Source: JAENVU01 sp963756815
GTDB taxonomy: Bacteria > Actinomycetota > Acidimicrobiia > IMCC26256 > JAENVU01
DNA: 64,000 bases
Assembly: GCA_963756815.1 (NCBI GenBank)
Contig: CAVWPR010000004.1
Coordinates: 248,001 to 312,000, forward strand
Reading direction: 5' to 3'
Shown here in pieces: positions 17,793 to 26,924 of the stretch. Position 1 is the stretch's first letter; each line of letters opens with the position of its first letter. A model generated the notes under the pieces. The model did no database searches and was not told where the DNA came from. It saw only the letters and a program-made list of their open reading frames with translations. Made by a program: the position numbers and the translations under genes.

Positions 17793-19288
17793 CCGATCTT
17801 CAGCGCCCGGGCGAGGAAATACACCGCCGGGAGGCAGAACAGGAGAGCGTCGAACCGGTCCAGCACCCCGCCGTGACCCGGGAGGATGGCGCCGAAGTCC
17901 TTGATGCCGAGGTCCCGCTTCAGCATCGACTCCGCGAGGTCGCCGAGCGGCGCCATCACCGCGATGGTCACGCCGAGGGCGAGGGCGTGACCGAGGTCGC
18001 CCCACGGATGGATCTGCTTGACGATGAGGACCGCGACGATGATCGCGCCCGTCATCCCACCGATGAGGCCCTCCACCGTCTTGTTCGGCGAGATCGCGGG
18101 CGCGAGGCGGGACTTCCCGAACTGCGACCCGACGAAGTAGCCGAACACGTCGTACGCGATCACGGGGAGGGCGACGCCGAGCACCAGCCCGATGCCGTTC
18201 GACGAGGTGAGCAACAACCCGGCGAACGCGCCGAGCCCTGCGGTGTACATGAACCCGCCGACCGTCACGGCGACATTGACCATCGGCCGGGTGTGCACCA
18301 CCTCGAACACGAACCACAGCAACGTGAAGATCGTGACGAGTGCGAACACGAACGGGAAGGCGAACTCGGCGCGGTCGTAGGCGAGCGGCACGATCGTGAG
18401 CGCGCCGAGCAGGCCGATCACGGCCGCGGGCCGGAAGCCGCGCGTGTGCAGCGCGGAGTACAGCTCGAACGTGCACACGACGACGATCGCCGTCGCCAGC
18501 ACCATCGTCGCGTCGGTGCCCGCATTGAGGCACAGGAGGGCGAGCGCGGCCATGCCGAGCCCGGTGACGACGCGTACGAGCATGTCGGGACGATCCGACC
18601 CGGCGCCCGACTCGTCGCCGTCACGGCTCGGACGGGGCCGCACGCTGCGCGGGCGGCCCGGGGCGGGCTCGGTGCGGACCCGGCGGGCGGCGACCTCGCG
18701 GTCGAACGCGACGTCGTCGTCCTCCGGCGGCAGCTCACGCGCGCTCAGGGGCACCGCGTCCTCGGGCTCGGCGCCGAGGACGCGGAAGGTCTCGAGCTCG
18801 TCGGCGTCCCAGTCGGAGCCACCGCTGCGGAAGCGCGGGGCCGCCGGAATCTCACCGCTCGGCTCCCCCTCCTCGCCACCGAGGATCACCGGGATCTCGC
18901 CGGTGGCGGGCTCGGTCCAGTGCGGCAGGCCCACCGGCGCGGCGGGCTCGTCGAGCGGCTCGGGTGCGGCCGGCTCCTCGTCGCCCGTGAGCGCGTCGGC
19001 GACGGCATCCAGGAGATCCGGGTGCTCGGCGGTCGGCTCGTCGGCGACCGGCGCGCCGCCGGCCTCGGACCGCGGGAAGCTCAGATCCGGGCGCACGGGC
19101 GCGTCGGGCCGGGCCGGGACGTCGCCGAACCGGGGCTCGGAATCGGCGATCCGGCGGCCCGCCAGGCCCGAGTCGAGCTTGGCCTGCGCCTCCTCGGCGC
19201 CGATGATGCGCACGCCCTCCCCGGCCGGCGCCGGGCGCGCCGCGGGATGCTCTCGCGTCTCTCGATCTTCGTCGTGACCGTCCGTCAC
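17789..19288 (-). CDS. cdsA: Phosphatidate cytidylyltransferase with long disordered N-terminal extension
   Basis: Makes CDP-diacylglycerol from phosphatidic acid and CTP. The C-terminal half (from about residue 240) is a multi-pass membrane protein ending with the CDS signature PLGDLAESMLKRDLGIKDFG and GHGGVLDRFD. The first 240 residues or so are hydrophilic, acidic and proline-rich, with short motifs such as VRIIGAEEAQAKLD and LPHWTEPATGEIP. Most CdsA proteins lack this. GTG 19288 has GGGGGAAG 8 nt upstream, so the extension is probably truly translated. It overlaps dxr. Confidence 0.93.
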   Translation of the reverse strand: MTDGHDEDRETREHPAARPAPAGEGVRIIGAEEAQAKLDSGLAGRRIADSEPRFGDVPARPDAPVRPDLSFPRSEAGGAPVADEPTAEHPDLLDAVADALTGDEEPAAPEPLDEPAAPVGLPHWTEPATGEIPVILGGEEGEPSGEIPAAPRFRSGGSDWDADELETFRVLGAEPEDAVPLSARELPPEDDDVAFDREVAARRVRTEPAPGRPRSVRPRPSRDGDESGAGSDRPDMLVRVVTGLGMAALALLCLNAGTDATMVLATAIVVVCTFELYSALHTRGFRPAAVIGLLGALTIVPLAYDRAEFAFPFVFALVTIFTLLWFVFEVVHTRPMVNVAVTVGGFMYTAGLGAFAGLLLTSSNGIGLVLGVALPVIAYDVFGYFVGSQFGKSRLAPAISPNKTVEGLIGGMTGAIIVAVLIVKQIHPWGDLGHALALGVTIAVMAPLGDLAESMLKRDLGIKDFGAILPGHGGVLDRFDALLFCLPAVYFLARALKIG

Positions 19289-19491
19289 CGAACACTTCCC
19301 CCTAGGCCCGTAGGTCTGGGGAAGACCCTAGACCCGCACATCCCGAGGCGCCCGGAAGCTGCCACACTCCGAGGTGCCCCGGGCGTTCCGTGGGCCTCAC
19401 CGACGAGCGGTCCGGGACTCCGGCTCCGAGCTCGGAGCGCCGCCGCTCGGGCCCCGTCACCCGGGGCCTCGGCCGAGGCGGCGCGCACCAC

Positions 19492-20055
19492 TCAGACCTC
19501 GAGGAGCTCGTGCTCCTTGTGGGTGAGGAGCTGGTCCACCTCGGCAACCACCTCGTGGGTGGCCTTCTCCAGGTCCTTCTCGATGCGGTCGAGCTCGTCG
19601 CGGGACAGCTCACCGGCCTTCTCGAGCCCCTCGAGCTCCTGGCGGGCGTGGCGGCGGACGTTGCGCACGGCGACCCGGCCCTCCTCGGCCTGGTGCTTGA
19701 CGACCTTCACCATCTCCTTGCGTCGCTCCTCGGTGAGCGCGGGGAAGACGAGCCGGACCACCTGGCCGTCGTTGCTCGGGTTGATGCCGAGGTCGCTCTG
19801 CTGGATGGCCTTCTCGATCGCGCCCATCGCGCCCTTGTCGTAGGGCTGGATGACGAGCACGCGCGGCTCGGGCACGGTGAACCCGGCCAGCTGTTGCAGC
19901 GGGACCTCGGAGCCGTAGTAGTCGACGCGCATCTTCTCGACGAGCGCCGGCGTCGCCCGGCCCGTGCGCACGCGACTGAACTCGTCCCGCAGGTGCTCGA
20001 CGGCCTTGGCCATCTTGTCCTTGCAGTCGGCGATGATCTCCGGCGGGGTCGCCAC
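19492..20055 (-). CDS. frr: Ribosome recycling factor
   Basis: Splits post-termination ribosomes together with EF-G. The 187 residues match the normal family length, with the conserved VRTGRATPALVEKMRVDYYG and PVLVIQPYDK-like (PRVLVIQPYDKGAMGAIE) segments and the three-helix-bundle C-terminus. GTG 20055 lies one base after the pyrH stop, with AAGGAGG inside the pyrH end. A 203-bp gap follows before cdsA, holding short inverted repeats around 19298-19335 but no clear terminator. Confidence 0.97.
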   Translation of the reverse strand: MATPPEIIADCKDKMAKAVEHLRDEFSRVRTGRATPALVEKMRVDYYGSEVPLQQLAGFTVPEPRVLVIQPYDKGAMGAIEKAIQQSDLGINPSNDGQVVRLVFPALTEERRKEMVKVVKHQAEEGRVAVRNVRRHARQELEGLEKAGELSRDELDRIEKDLEKATHEVVAEVDQLLTHKEHELLEV

Positions 20056-20056
20056 C

Positions 20057-20791
20057 TCAGCCCTCCTTCGAGCTCACGAGCGTGCCGATGCGTTCGCCGC
20101 TCAGGGCCCGACGGATGTTGCCGGGCGTCGAGACGTCGAAGACGATGATCGGCAGCTCGTTGTCCATGCAGAACGTGATCGCGGTCGAGTCCATCACGTC
20201 GAGACGACGGTTCATCACCTCGAAGTGGGTGACCTCGGTGAGCTTGATCGCGGTCGGATCGAGACGGGGATCGGCGCTGTAGACGCCGTCGACGCCGGAG
20301 TGCGTGCCCTTCAGGACCGCCTGTGCACCCATCTCGGCGCCGCGCAGTGCGGCGGTGGTGTCGGTGGTGAAGTACGGGTTGCCGGTCCCGGCGGCGAACA
20401 CGACGATGCGACCGAGCTCGAGGTGACGGATCGCCCGGAGCGGGATGTAGGGCTCGGCGATCTTGTCCATCGTGATCGCGGTCTGCACGCGCGTGACCTG
20501 ACCGACTCCCTCGAGCGCGTCCTGCAACGCGAGCGCGTTGATCACCGTCGCGAGCATGCCCATGTAGTCGGCACGGGCGCGGTCCATGCCGCGCGTCCGG
20601 CCGGCGAGACCGCGGAAGATGTTGCCGCCACCGACGACGACCGCGATCTCCATCTCGAGCTCGCGACGTGAGTCCGCGATCTCGGCGGCGATGCGCTCGA
20701 CGACCGCCGCGTCGATCCCCCAGCCGGTCTCCTCGGCGAAGGACTCGCCGGAGAGCTTCAGCACCACCCGGCGGAACGCGCCCGGAGCCAC
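20057..20791 (-). CDS. pyrH: UMP kinase
   Basis: Phosphorylates UMP to UDP. The 244-residue amino-acid-kinase-fold protein shows VVLKLSGESF at the N-terminus, VVVGGGNIFRG, RVQTAITMDKIAEPYI and FAAGTGNPYFTTDTTAALR, all typical of bacterial PyrH. GTG 20791 is 6 bp after the tsf stop. The rpsB-tsf-pyrH-frr order is strongly conserved in bacteria and supports the call. Confidence 0.97.
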   Translation of the reverse strand: MAPGAFRRVVLKLSGESFAEETGWGIDAAVVERIAAEIADSRRELEMEIAVVVGGGNIFRGLAGRTRGMDRARADYMGMLATVINALALQDALEGVGQVTRVQTAITMDKIAEPYIPLRAIRHLELGRIVVFAAGTGNPYFTTDTTAALRGAEMGAQAVLKGTHSGVDGVYSADPRLDPTAIKLTEVTHFEVMNRRLDVMDSTAITFCMDNELPIIVFDVSTPGNIRRALSGERIGTLVSSKEG

Positions 20792-20797
20792 GACGCC

Positions 20798-21643
20798 CTA
20801 CTCCTCGCCGATCTTGATCCGGGCGAAGCGACGCACGGTCGCGCCGCTGCCGAGTCCCTCGACCAGCTTGGCGATCGTGGTCTTGGGCTCCTTCACGAAG
20901 CCCTGCTCCAGCAGGCAGTAGTCCTTGTAGAACCCGTTGAGCCGGCCGGCCACGATCTTCTCGATCGCGTTCTCGGGCTTGCCCTCGTTGCGGGTGAGCT
21001 CCGTGAGCAGCTCCCGCTCCTTCTCGATCGCGTCGGCGGGCACGTCGGCCTTGGCGACGTACCGCGGCGCCGCGCTCGCGATGTGCAGGGCGATGTCGTG
21101 GGCCACGGCGCGGGCCTCCGCGTTCGCAGGGTCCACCCCGCCGAGCTCGACGAGCACGCCGATGGTGCCGCGGTCGTTCTGGACGTGCTTGTAGCCGTCG
21201 AGGACGCCGTCGGCGGTCTCGTACCGGGCGACGCGGCCGAGCTCGATGCGCTCACCGAGCGTGGAGCCGAGCTGGGTGATCGTCTCGCCCACCGTGGAAC
21301 CCTCGAACGCCTGGCCCGCGATGTCGGTGTCGCCGCTCGCGACCACCTGGGCGGCGAGCTTCGCGACCGCAGCCTTGAACTCGGAGCCCTTGGCCACGAA
21401 GTCGGTCTCGCAGTTGAGCTCGACGACGGCACCGACGTTGCCGTCGACGACGACCTCGATCGCACCCTGGTCGGCCGCCCGGTCGGCACGCTTCTGCGCA
21501 CCGGCGAGGCCCTTCTTGCGCAGCCAGTCCTTGGCGGCCTCGAGGTCGCCGTCGCACTCCTCGAGCGCGCGCTTGCAGTCCATCATCCCGGCGCCGGTCA
21601 CCTTGCGCAGCGCCGCGACGTCCTTCGCGCTGATGTCAGCCAT
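20798..21643 (-). CDS. tsf: Translation elongation factor Ts
   Basis: Nucleotide exchange factor for EF-Tu. The 281-residue protein opens MADISAKDVAALRKVTGAGM with the UBA-like domain (MDCKRALEECDGDLEAAKDWL), followed by the TDFVAK motif that contacts EF-Tu and the dimerisation core. ATG 21643 overlaps the rpsB 3' end by 8 bp, so it is translationally coupled to rpsB. Confidence 0.97.
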   Translation of the reverse strand: MADISAKDVAALRKVTGAGMMDCKRALEECDGDLEAAKDWLRKKGLAGAQKRADRAADQGAIEVVVDGNVGAVVELNCETDFVAKGSEFKAAVAKLAAQVVASGDTDIAGQAFEGSTVGETITQLGSTLGERIELGRVARYETADGVLDGYKHVQNDRGTIGVLVELGGVDPANAEARAVAHDIALHIASAAPRYVAKADVPADAIEKERELLTELTRNEGKPENAIEKIVAGRLNGFYKDYCLLEQGFVKEPKTTIAKLVEGLGSGATVRRFARIKIGEE

Positions 21644-22616
21644 TGCTGGTGGTGTCTCCCTCGGTGTCGGTCGCGGGCGTCGCGGGCGGCGCTTCGGTGG
21701 CGACCGCGGTCGCCGCGCCCCCGGACTCGGCCTCGGCCGCGGGCGCAGCCGCCTGCTCCGCCGCCTTCTTCGCCTTCGCCTCGGCGAGGCGCTGCTCGCG
21801 CTTGGCCGCGTCGGCGGCGGCCGCGTTGCGGGCCGCGGCCTGCTGCTCGGCCTTCGCCTTCTGCTCCTCGGGCGTGAGCGGCTTGGGCGGCGCGGCCTCC
21901 GACTTCGTGCCGGCGCGCGCCCCACGCTTCTGCGCGAGGTGCTTGCCCTCGTCGACCGCGTCGGCGATGACGCGCGCCATGAGGTTGGCCGAGCGGATGG
22001 CGTCGTCGTTGCCGGGGATCACGTACTGGATGATGTCGGGGTCGCAGTTGGTGTCGACCACCGCGACGACCGGGATGCCGAGGCGGTTGGCCTCGGTCAC
22101 CGCGATGTGCTCCTGCTTGGTGTCGATCACGAAGATCGCGCTCGGCAGCTTCTCGAGGTTGCGGATGCCGCCGAGGTTCCGATCGAGCTTGACGACCTCA
22201 CGCTTGACCTTGAGGCCTTCCTTCTTGATCATCTGCTCGGTCTCGCCGCTCGCGACCTGCCGCTCCATCTCGCGCAGCTTGGCGACGCGGGCGTGGACGG
22301 TCTGGAAGTTGGTGAGCATCCCGCCGAGCCAGCGGTAGTTCACGTACGGCATCCCGCAGCGGTTGGCCTGGTTCTGGATCGGCTCCCGGGCCTGCTTCTT
22401 GGTGCCGACGAAGAGCACGGTCCCACCGTCGGCCACCGTGCTGCGCACGAACCGGTAGGCGGTGTCGATCCGCTCCAACGTCTGCTGGAGGTCGACGATG
22501 TAGATGCCATTGCGCTCGCCCCAGATGAACCGACGCATCTTGGGGTTCCAACGGCGCGTCTGGTGACCGAAGTGGACTCCGGCCTCCAGCAGCTGCTTCA
22601 TGGTGACGACAGCCAC
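21636..22616 (-). CDS. rpsB: 30S ribosomal protein S2 with Ala-rich C-terminal tail
   Basis: The first 235 residues are normal S2: TMKQLLEAGVHFGHQTRRWN, FVGTKKQAREPI, PYVNYRWLGGMLTNF and the IPVVAVVDTNCDPD region. Beyond them lies an extra tail of about 90 residues rich in Ala, Lys, Glu and then Thr/Pro, which looks disordered. GTG 22616 has AAGGA about 11 nt upstream; ATG 22601 is possible but lacks any Shine-Dalgarno. The gene heads the rpsB-tsf-pyrH-frr operon and has its own leader. Confidence 0.96.
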   Translation of the reverse strand: MAVVTMKQLLEAGVHFGHQTRRWNPKMRRFIWGERNGIYIVDLQQTLERIDTAYRFVRSTVADGGTVLFVGTKKQAREPIQNQANRCGMPYVNYRWLGGMLTNFQTVHARVAKLREMERQVASGETEQMIKKEGLKVKREVVKLDRNLGGIRNLEKLPSAIFVIDTKQEHIAVTEANRLGIPVVAVVDTNCDPDIIQYVIPGNDDAIRSANLMARVIADAVDEGKHLAQKRGARAGTKSEAAPPKPLTPEEQKAKAEQQAAARNAAAADAAKREQRLAEAKAKKAAEQAAAPAAEAESGGAATAVATEAPPATPATDTEGDTTSNG

Positions 22617-22742
22617 GCGAAAGGTCCTTCCTCTGGTTGATTCCTCCGCCCGGGCGACGCCACCGGAGGACCGGGGCGACCATTGGATGCCGGGCGTGCG
22701 AGATCCCGCGAACCGGCGAACCGGCGTCTCGGGTCGGGCGAG

Positions 22743-22748
22743 AGTGTA
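22743..22748 (-). promoter_or_regulatory. -10 element of the rpsB operon
   Basis: TACACT on the minus strand, within the 154-bp gap before rpsB. Transcription would begin near 22736 and give a leader of about 120 nt. The leader contains GCCGGTTC repeated twice in tandem; a ribosomal-protein leader structure is possible but unproven. Confidence 0.45.
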
Positions 22749-22770
22749 GTCGGGACCGGTTTCGCCGACC

Positions 22771-24105
22771 TCAGCCGGTGGCCGGGCGCGTGCGGGAGCG
22801 GCCGGTCGGCGTCGGGACCAGGACCGGTGGGGTGCGGTCCGGCGTGCGCATCGTGAGCATCGCGGGCGGCAGGCCGACGACCTGGGGGTGCGTGACCTGC
22901 GACCGGGCGAAGACGAGACCGGCCGGGCTCCCGCCGAGCCCGACGCCGACGCCGTCGACCCGGAACACGCCCTGGTGACGACCGGTCCGCCGGTGGAGCA
23001 CGTGGATCTCGCCGGAGATGGTGCGCAGCACCAGCACGCCGCCGATCGCGATCGGGCGCCCGTGGAAGACCGGCATCGGGAGGTCGTGGGACCAGCGCCG
23101 GCGGCCGGTCCTGCGGTCGAGCGCGGTGACCGTGCCCAGGCCGTCGACGACGACGATGCGGTCGCCGTCGACGATGCCGCCCTCCCCCTGCTCCGACGAG
23201 CCCGCCACCGCTGCGGTCCAGCGGCGGCTCCCCGTCGCCAGGTCGAAGGCGATCAGGGTGCCGGGGGCGTCGATGCCTCCGGTGTCGAGCACGAGGTTCG
23301 GTCCGTCGACCAGCGCCAATCCGGTCATCGGACCGAGCGCCGTGGACCACCGCTCGGCGCCGGTCGCGCCCTCGAGGACGTGGAGCTCGACCCGGCCGTC
23401 GTGGTCCATCTCCAGCGCCACGAGCCCGGTCGCGGCGTCCGTGACCACCTGACCGCGCGGCGAGCCGTCGACCGTCGCCGACCAGCGGGTGGCGCCGGCG
23501 GCGACCTCGATGCCGGCGACGCCGCCGCGCTGGGTGGTCACGACGGCGATCGGTCCGGCCGGCGTGGCCACCAGTCCGACGGTGCGACCTCGGTCGTACG
23601 GATCGTCGACGGCGACCCGCCAGCGCGAGGCGCCGCTCGCACGATCGAGTGCCTCGAAGCCGTCGACCGCACCCACGAGCACGGTCTCGGCATCGACGGC
23701 CACGAACGGCTCGGCGTCCTTCACGTCGACCCGCCAACGGGTCGCGCCGTCGGCGACGCCGATCGACGACACGGCGTACGGCTCGACCACGAACGCGTCG
23801 TCGCCGTCGACGAGGAGCGCAGTGGGGTCGGCGGGGCCCTCGACGCCCCACCGGAGCGGCATCGGGTGCACGGTCGGGTGCGAGGCCACCGGCCGGACGG
23901 CGCGGCTCGGCCTGCGATCGGCCCGACCGAGATCACCGAGCAGGCCGCACGACGCGAGCATCAACGCGAGGACGAGGGCGGCACCGAGGATCGCGAACGC
24001 GCCGCGCGGCACGCGATCACGCCGGCGGATGCGGCTGCTCAGGCTCCGCTTCGGTGCCGGCGGGCGCCTCGGGATCGGGATGTCGGGATTCCGGTCGACG
24101 GTCAT
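22771..24105 (-). CDS. PQQ-like beta-propeller lipoprotein (BamB-like fold)
   Basis: A 444-residue envelope protein. A basic N-terminal region (about 40 residues) precedes a hydrophobic stretch ending LMLASC, a plausible lipobox. The rest is a series of beta-propeller blades with recurrent G(A/S)xRWxxxV units (DGATRWRVDV, SGASRWRVAV, GATRWSATV, TGAERWSTAL, TGSRRWTAAV, TGRRRWSHDL), as in PQQ-repeat and BamB-like proteins. ATG 24105 has GGAGG 7 nt upstream. It begins 33 bp after the LytM-hydrolase gene on the same strand, so the two may work together at the cell surface. The function is unknown. Confidence 0.8.
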   Translation of the reverse strand: MTVDRNPDIPIPRRPPAPKRSLSSRIRRRDRVPRGAFAILGAALVLALMLASCGLLGDLGRADRRPSRAVRPVASHPTVHPMPLRWGVEGPADPTALLVDGDDAFVVEPYAVSSIGVADGATRWRVDVKDAEPFVAVDAETVLVGAVDGFEALDRASGASRWRVAVDDPYDRGRTVGLVATPAGPIAVVTTQRGGVAGIEVAAGATRWSATVDGSPRGQVVTDAATGLVALEMDHDGRVELHVLEGATGAERWSTALGPMTGLALVDGPNLVLDTGGIDAPGTLIAFDLATGSRRWTAAVAGSSEQGEGGIVDGDRIVVVDGLGTVTALDRRTGRRRWSHDLPMPVFHGRPIAIGGVLVLRTISGEIHVLHRRTGRHQGVFRVDGVGVGLGGSPAGLVFARSQVTHPQVVGLPPAMLTMRTPDRTPPVLVPTPTGRSRTRPATG

Positions 24106-24137
24106 GCTGAGACCTCCGTGTCTCGTCGGTGTGGGGT

Positions 24138-25905
24138 TCAGGGAAGGAGCGGGAACGGTCCCGGGGACGGCAGCACGGGCGGCGGCGCGGACAGGTGGGC
24201 GGCGGTGCGCCCGACGGTTCGACCGACCGTGAGCTCCACGCGCCGGATGAGCACGGGCTCCACCGCACCGCGGACGCCCTCGGCCCAGCCGACACACGCC
24301 GGCGGGCGCTGCTCGAGCGCGAGCCGCGTCGCGGTCATCGCCCGGCCGTCGTGCACGATCGCGGAGTGGTCGCCGAGGCCGGCGGGATCGGTGGTGACCG
24401 AGCGGGCACCGCGCTTGACGGTGCTCTCGGCCGGGACCACCGGATCGTCGGTGCCGGCCACCGACGTGAGGTCCATCTGCTCGGGCACGTCACGGCGGAC
24501 CAGGCGTCGCATCAGCGCGGACCGAGGATCGAGTTGCCGGGTCGACGTGCCGCCCGACGGCGGGATCGCGCCGCCGGCGAGGTCCTCGGCAGCGTCGAGC
24601 AACGATCGTCCGGCGGGCGACGCGCGGACGTCGGCCGCGACCTCGGCGAGCGGCGCGCCCTGGTGCGGCGACGCGAGGGTCACGACGGTGCCGAGCGGGG
24701 GCAGCGTCGGATCCGACGGGTCGTACCGCGAGCTCGAGGAACGCGTCGACCACGACCCCGCCCTGCGAGTGCGCGACCAGGTCGACCTCCCGACCGGGGT
24801 GGGCGCGCGCGCGAACGCACGCAGCTGGTCCCCGAGGCGGTGCGCCTGGGCGACGAGGTCGGTCCACGTGTCGGGGGCGCGGTACGGCCCGCCACCCGGC
24901 CGGTACGAGAACCAGCCGACCTCGTCGTCGGTGGTAGCCGAGCGCCGCCGTGTCGAGACCGAACGTCGCGCCCGTGCGGGGGTCGGTGTGGCTGTTGATC
25001 CCGCCGACCGCGAAGAGGAGGTGCCCGGACCCGCCGCCGCCGGGCGCCGGGGCCGCGGCCGGCCGGCTCGTGCAGTCGGCACGCGATGCGACGTACGCGG
25101 CGAAGCGCGACGCCATCGAGTGCAGATCCTCGAGCACCGGACCGAGCGGCGTCGTCGCGGCGATGGTCGTCCAGGTGAGCACGAGTGGCTCGCCGAGGAG
25201 CTCGCCGACCTCGACCGCGCCCGTGAACGCGTTCCCGATCGCGCCCGTGGCGCGGTCCCAGAGACTCGGCTCGGGTTCCGGCTCGAGGCCGGGGATGTTC
25301 CGCGGGAGGTGGAGCGACTGCGCGAGGTCGCGGGCCTCGACGGACCGGGAGTCCAGCCCGTGTTGCTCAGGTCGGTGGTGCAGCGGTGCGAGGTGCACCA
25401 CCTTCGTGAGGTCCGGCTCCGTGAAGAGCTGCATCGGGTCCACGTATTCGTCACGCACGCGCAGCGCGAAGTGCACGACGCCGGCTGCGTGCTCGGGTCC
25501 CGTGCCGCCCGCCGTCCCGACGACCGTGCCCGGCGTGACGGTCTGGCCGACGCGCACCGCGACGGTCGCGAGGAACGACACCGACGTCTTCAGACCGTCG
25601 GCGTGCTCGACCACGACGTGCAGCGTGCCGGCGACCGCGCCGGCGAAGGCGACCCGCCCGGCACCCGCGGCGCGCACCGGCGTGCCCGGCGCGGCGGCGA
25701 GGTCGGCACCGCGATGGCCTGCGCCGTAGCGGGCCTTCGGCGCCACGAACGGACGGACGACCCGTCCGGCCACGGGTCGGGTCCAGGACGCCGACGTCTC
25801 CGCGGACGCCGACATCTCCGCGGACGCGCGACCGACGGGCAGCACGGCCACGCACACGAGCGCGACGAGCAGCGCGATCGTGACGAAAGGGGAACGGGTT
25901 CCCAT
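24138..25905 (-). pseudogene. Secreted degenerate M23/LytM domain fused to an alpha/beta hydrolase; three frameshifts
   Basis: A signal peptide (from ATG 25905, with GGGAGG upstream) leads into an M23 peptidase fold with GHRGADLAA, then a region ending in an alpha/beta-hydrolase with FAVGGINSHT and the nucleophile elbow VAHSQGGVVVDAF. The frame breaks near 24930 (+1), 24805 (GC dinucleotide) and 24726 (+1). Repairing these gives a continuous protein ending RTAAHLSAPPPVLPSPG. In the M23 part the usual YAHL histidine is phenylalanine (VSFL) and the HxH is VVHF, so peptidase activity is doubtful. The breaks are probably sequence errors. Confidence 0.7.
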
Positions 25906-25988
25906 CGGTCGGCCTCCCGGGCGCGCGTGGGCAGCAGGGAGGGAAGCGAGGGAGGAAGTGGCGGGGACCGTACCCGACGCTCGGGGTC

Positions 25989-26108
25989 GTGCCAAGCGCG
26001 CTTCTCGTCGTGTCGACCGCGATCCTGCGCATCGTCGACGGTCGGATCGCCGAGGCGATCGACGTGATCGGGTTCGCCGAGCTGATGGCCCGGCTCAACG
26101 CGCCCTGA
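25989..26108 (+). pseudogene. Possible C-terminal remnant of a SnoaL-like protein
   Basis: A 39-codon plus-strand frame ending ILRIVDGRIAEAIDVIGFAE and LMARLNAP. This resembles the last strand and helix of SnoaL-like/NTF2-fold proteins. No upstream portion is visible in any frame. It fills part of the 215-bp gap between the LytM-hydrolase gene and whiG, which otherwise shows nothing. Confidence 0.25.
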
Positions 26109-26120
26109 CTCGGTCGGTGT

Positions 26121-26924
26121 CTACGCCGTGCGCTCGGAGGGCGGTTCGATGAGGCGGCCGCGCAGCTGCAGGATCGCCTTCGTGTGGATCTGACAGACGC
26201 GACTCTCGGTGACGCCGAGCACGGTGCCGATCTCCGCGAGCGTGAGGGCCTCGTAGTAGTAGAGCGTCAGCACGAGCCGCTCGCGGTCGGGCATCCGGTT
26301 GATCGCATCCGCCAGGAGGTGCTTCATCTCCTCGACCTCGAACGCGGCCACCGGGTCGTTGACCTTGTCGGCCACGGTGTCGCCGACGGTCGTGGTGCCG
26401 CCACCCTTCTCCCCCGTGTTGACCACCTCGTCGAGCGCGACGATGCCCACGAAGCTGATCTGGGAGAGGGTCTGACCGAGCTCGGCCTCGGTGACGCCGA
26501 GCTCGGTGGCCATCTCGGCATCGTCGGGTGAGCGCTTCAGCTCGTTCTCGAGCTTCGAGTACGCCCGCTCGATCGTCCGGGCCTTGGAGCGGATCGACCG
26601 CGGCACCCAGTCGATCGAGCGGAGCTCGTCGATGATGGCGCCCTTGATCCGGCTGATGGCGTACGTCTCGAACTTGAAGCCGCGCTCGGGGTCGAACTTG
26701 TCGATCGCGTCGATGAGCCCGAAGATCCCGTAGGACACGAGGTCCGACTGCTCGATGCTCTGCGGGAGCCCGGCCGCCACCCGCCCGGCGACGAACTTCA
26801 CGAGCGGCGAGTAGTGCAGGATCAGCCGCTCGCGGGCGTCGCCGTCCTTGTCCCTGCCGTAGTCGTCCCACAGCGCCGCGACGATCAGCGTGTCGTCGGC
26901 TCTCGTGGTTGCGGGGTCAGGCAC
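26121..26924 (-). CDS. whiG: RNA polymerase sigma factor, WhiG/FliA (sigma-28) family
   Basis: Alternative sigma factor of 267 residues. Region 2 reads DLVSYGIFGLIDAIDKFDPE and FETYAISRIKGAIIDELR, followed by DWVPRSIRSKAR; region 3 and the region 4 helix-turn-helix (LTLAEIGTVLGVTESRVCQI) follow. This is the FliA/WhiG type, controlling motility genes in some bacteria and sporulation in Streptomyces. No flagellar genes are in the window, so the regulon is unknown. GTG 26924 overlaps the xerC stop by 8 bp, and the reading frame from there begins VPDPATTRADDTLI. Confidence 0.9.
   Translation of the reverse strand: MPDPATTRADDTLIVAALWDDYGRDKDGDARERLILHYSPLVKFVAGRVAAGLPQSIEQSDLVSYGIFGLIDAIDKFDPERGFKFETYAISRIKGAIIDELRSIDWVPRSIRSKARTIERAYSKLENELKRSPDDAEMATELGVTEAELGQTLSQISFVGIVALDEVVNTGEKGGGTTTVGDTVADKVNDPVAAFEVEEMKHLLADAINRMPDRERLVLTLYYYEALTLAEIGTVLGVTESRVCQIHTKAILQLRGRLIEPPSERTA

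Noticed and set aside
22888..26067. A 1059-codon plus-strand open frame opposite the beta-propeller and LytM genes
   Set aside because: Composition is Arg/Asp/Gly-biased without domains, and it lies opposite clear protein-coding motifs on the minus strand.
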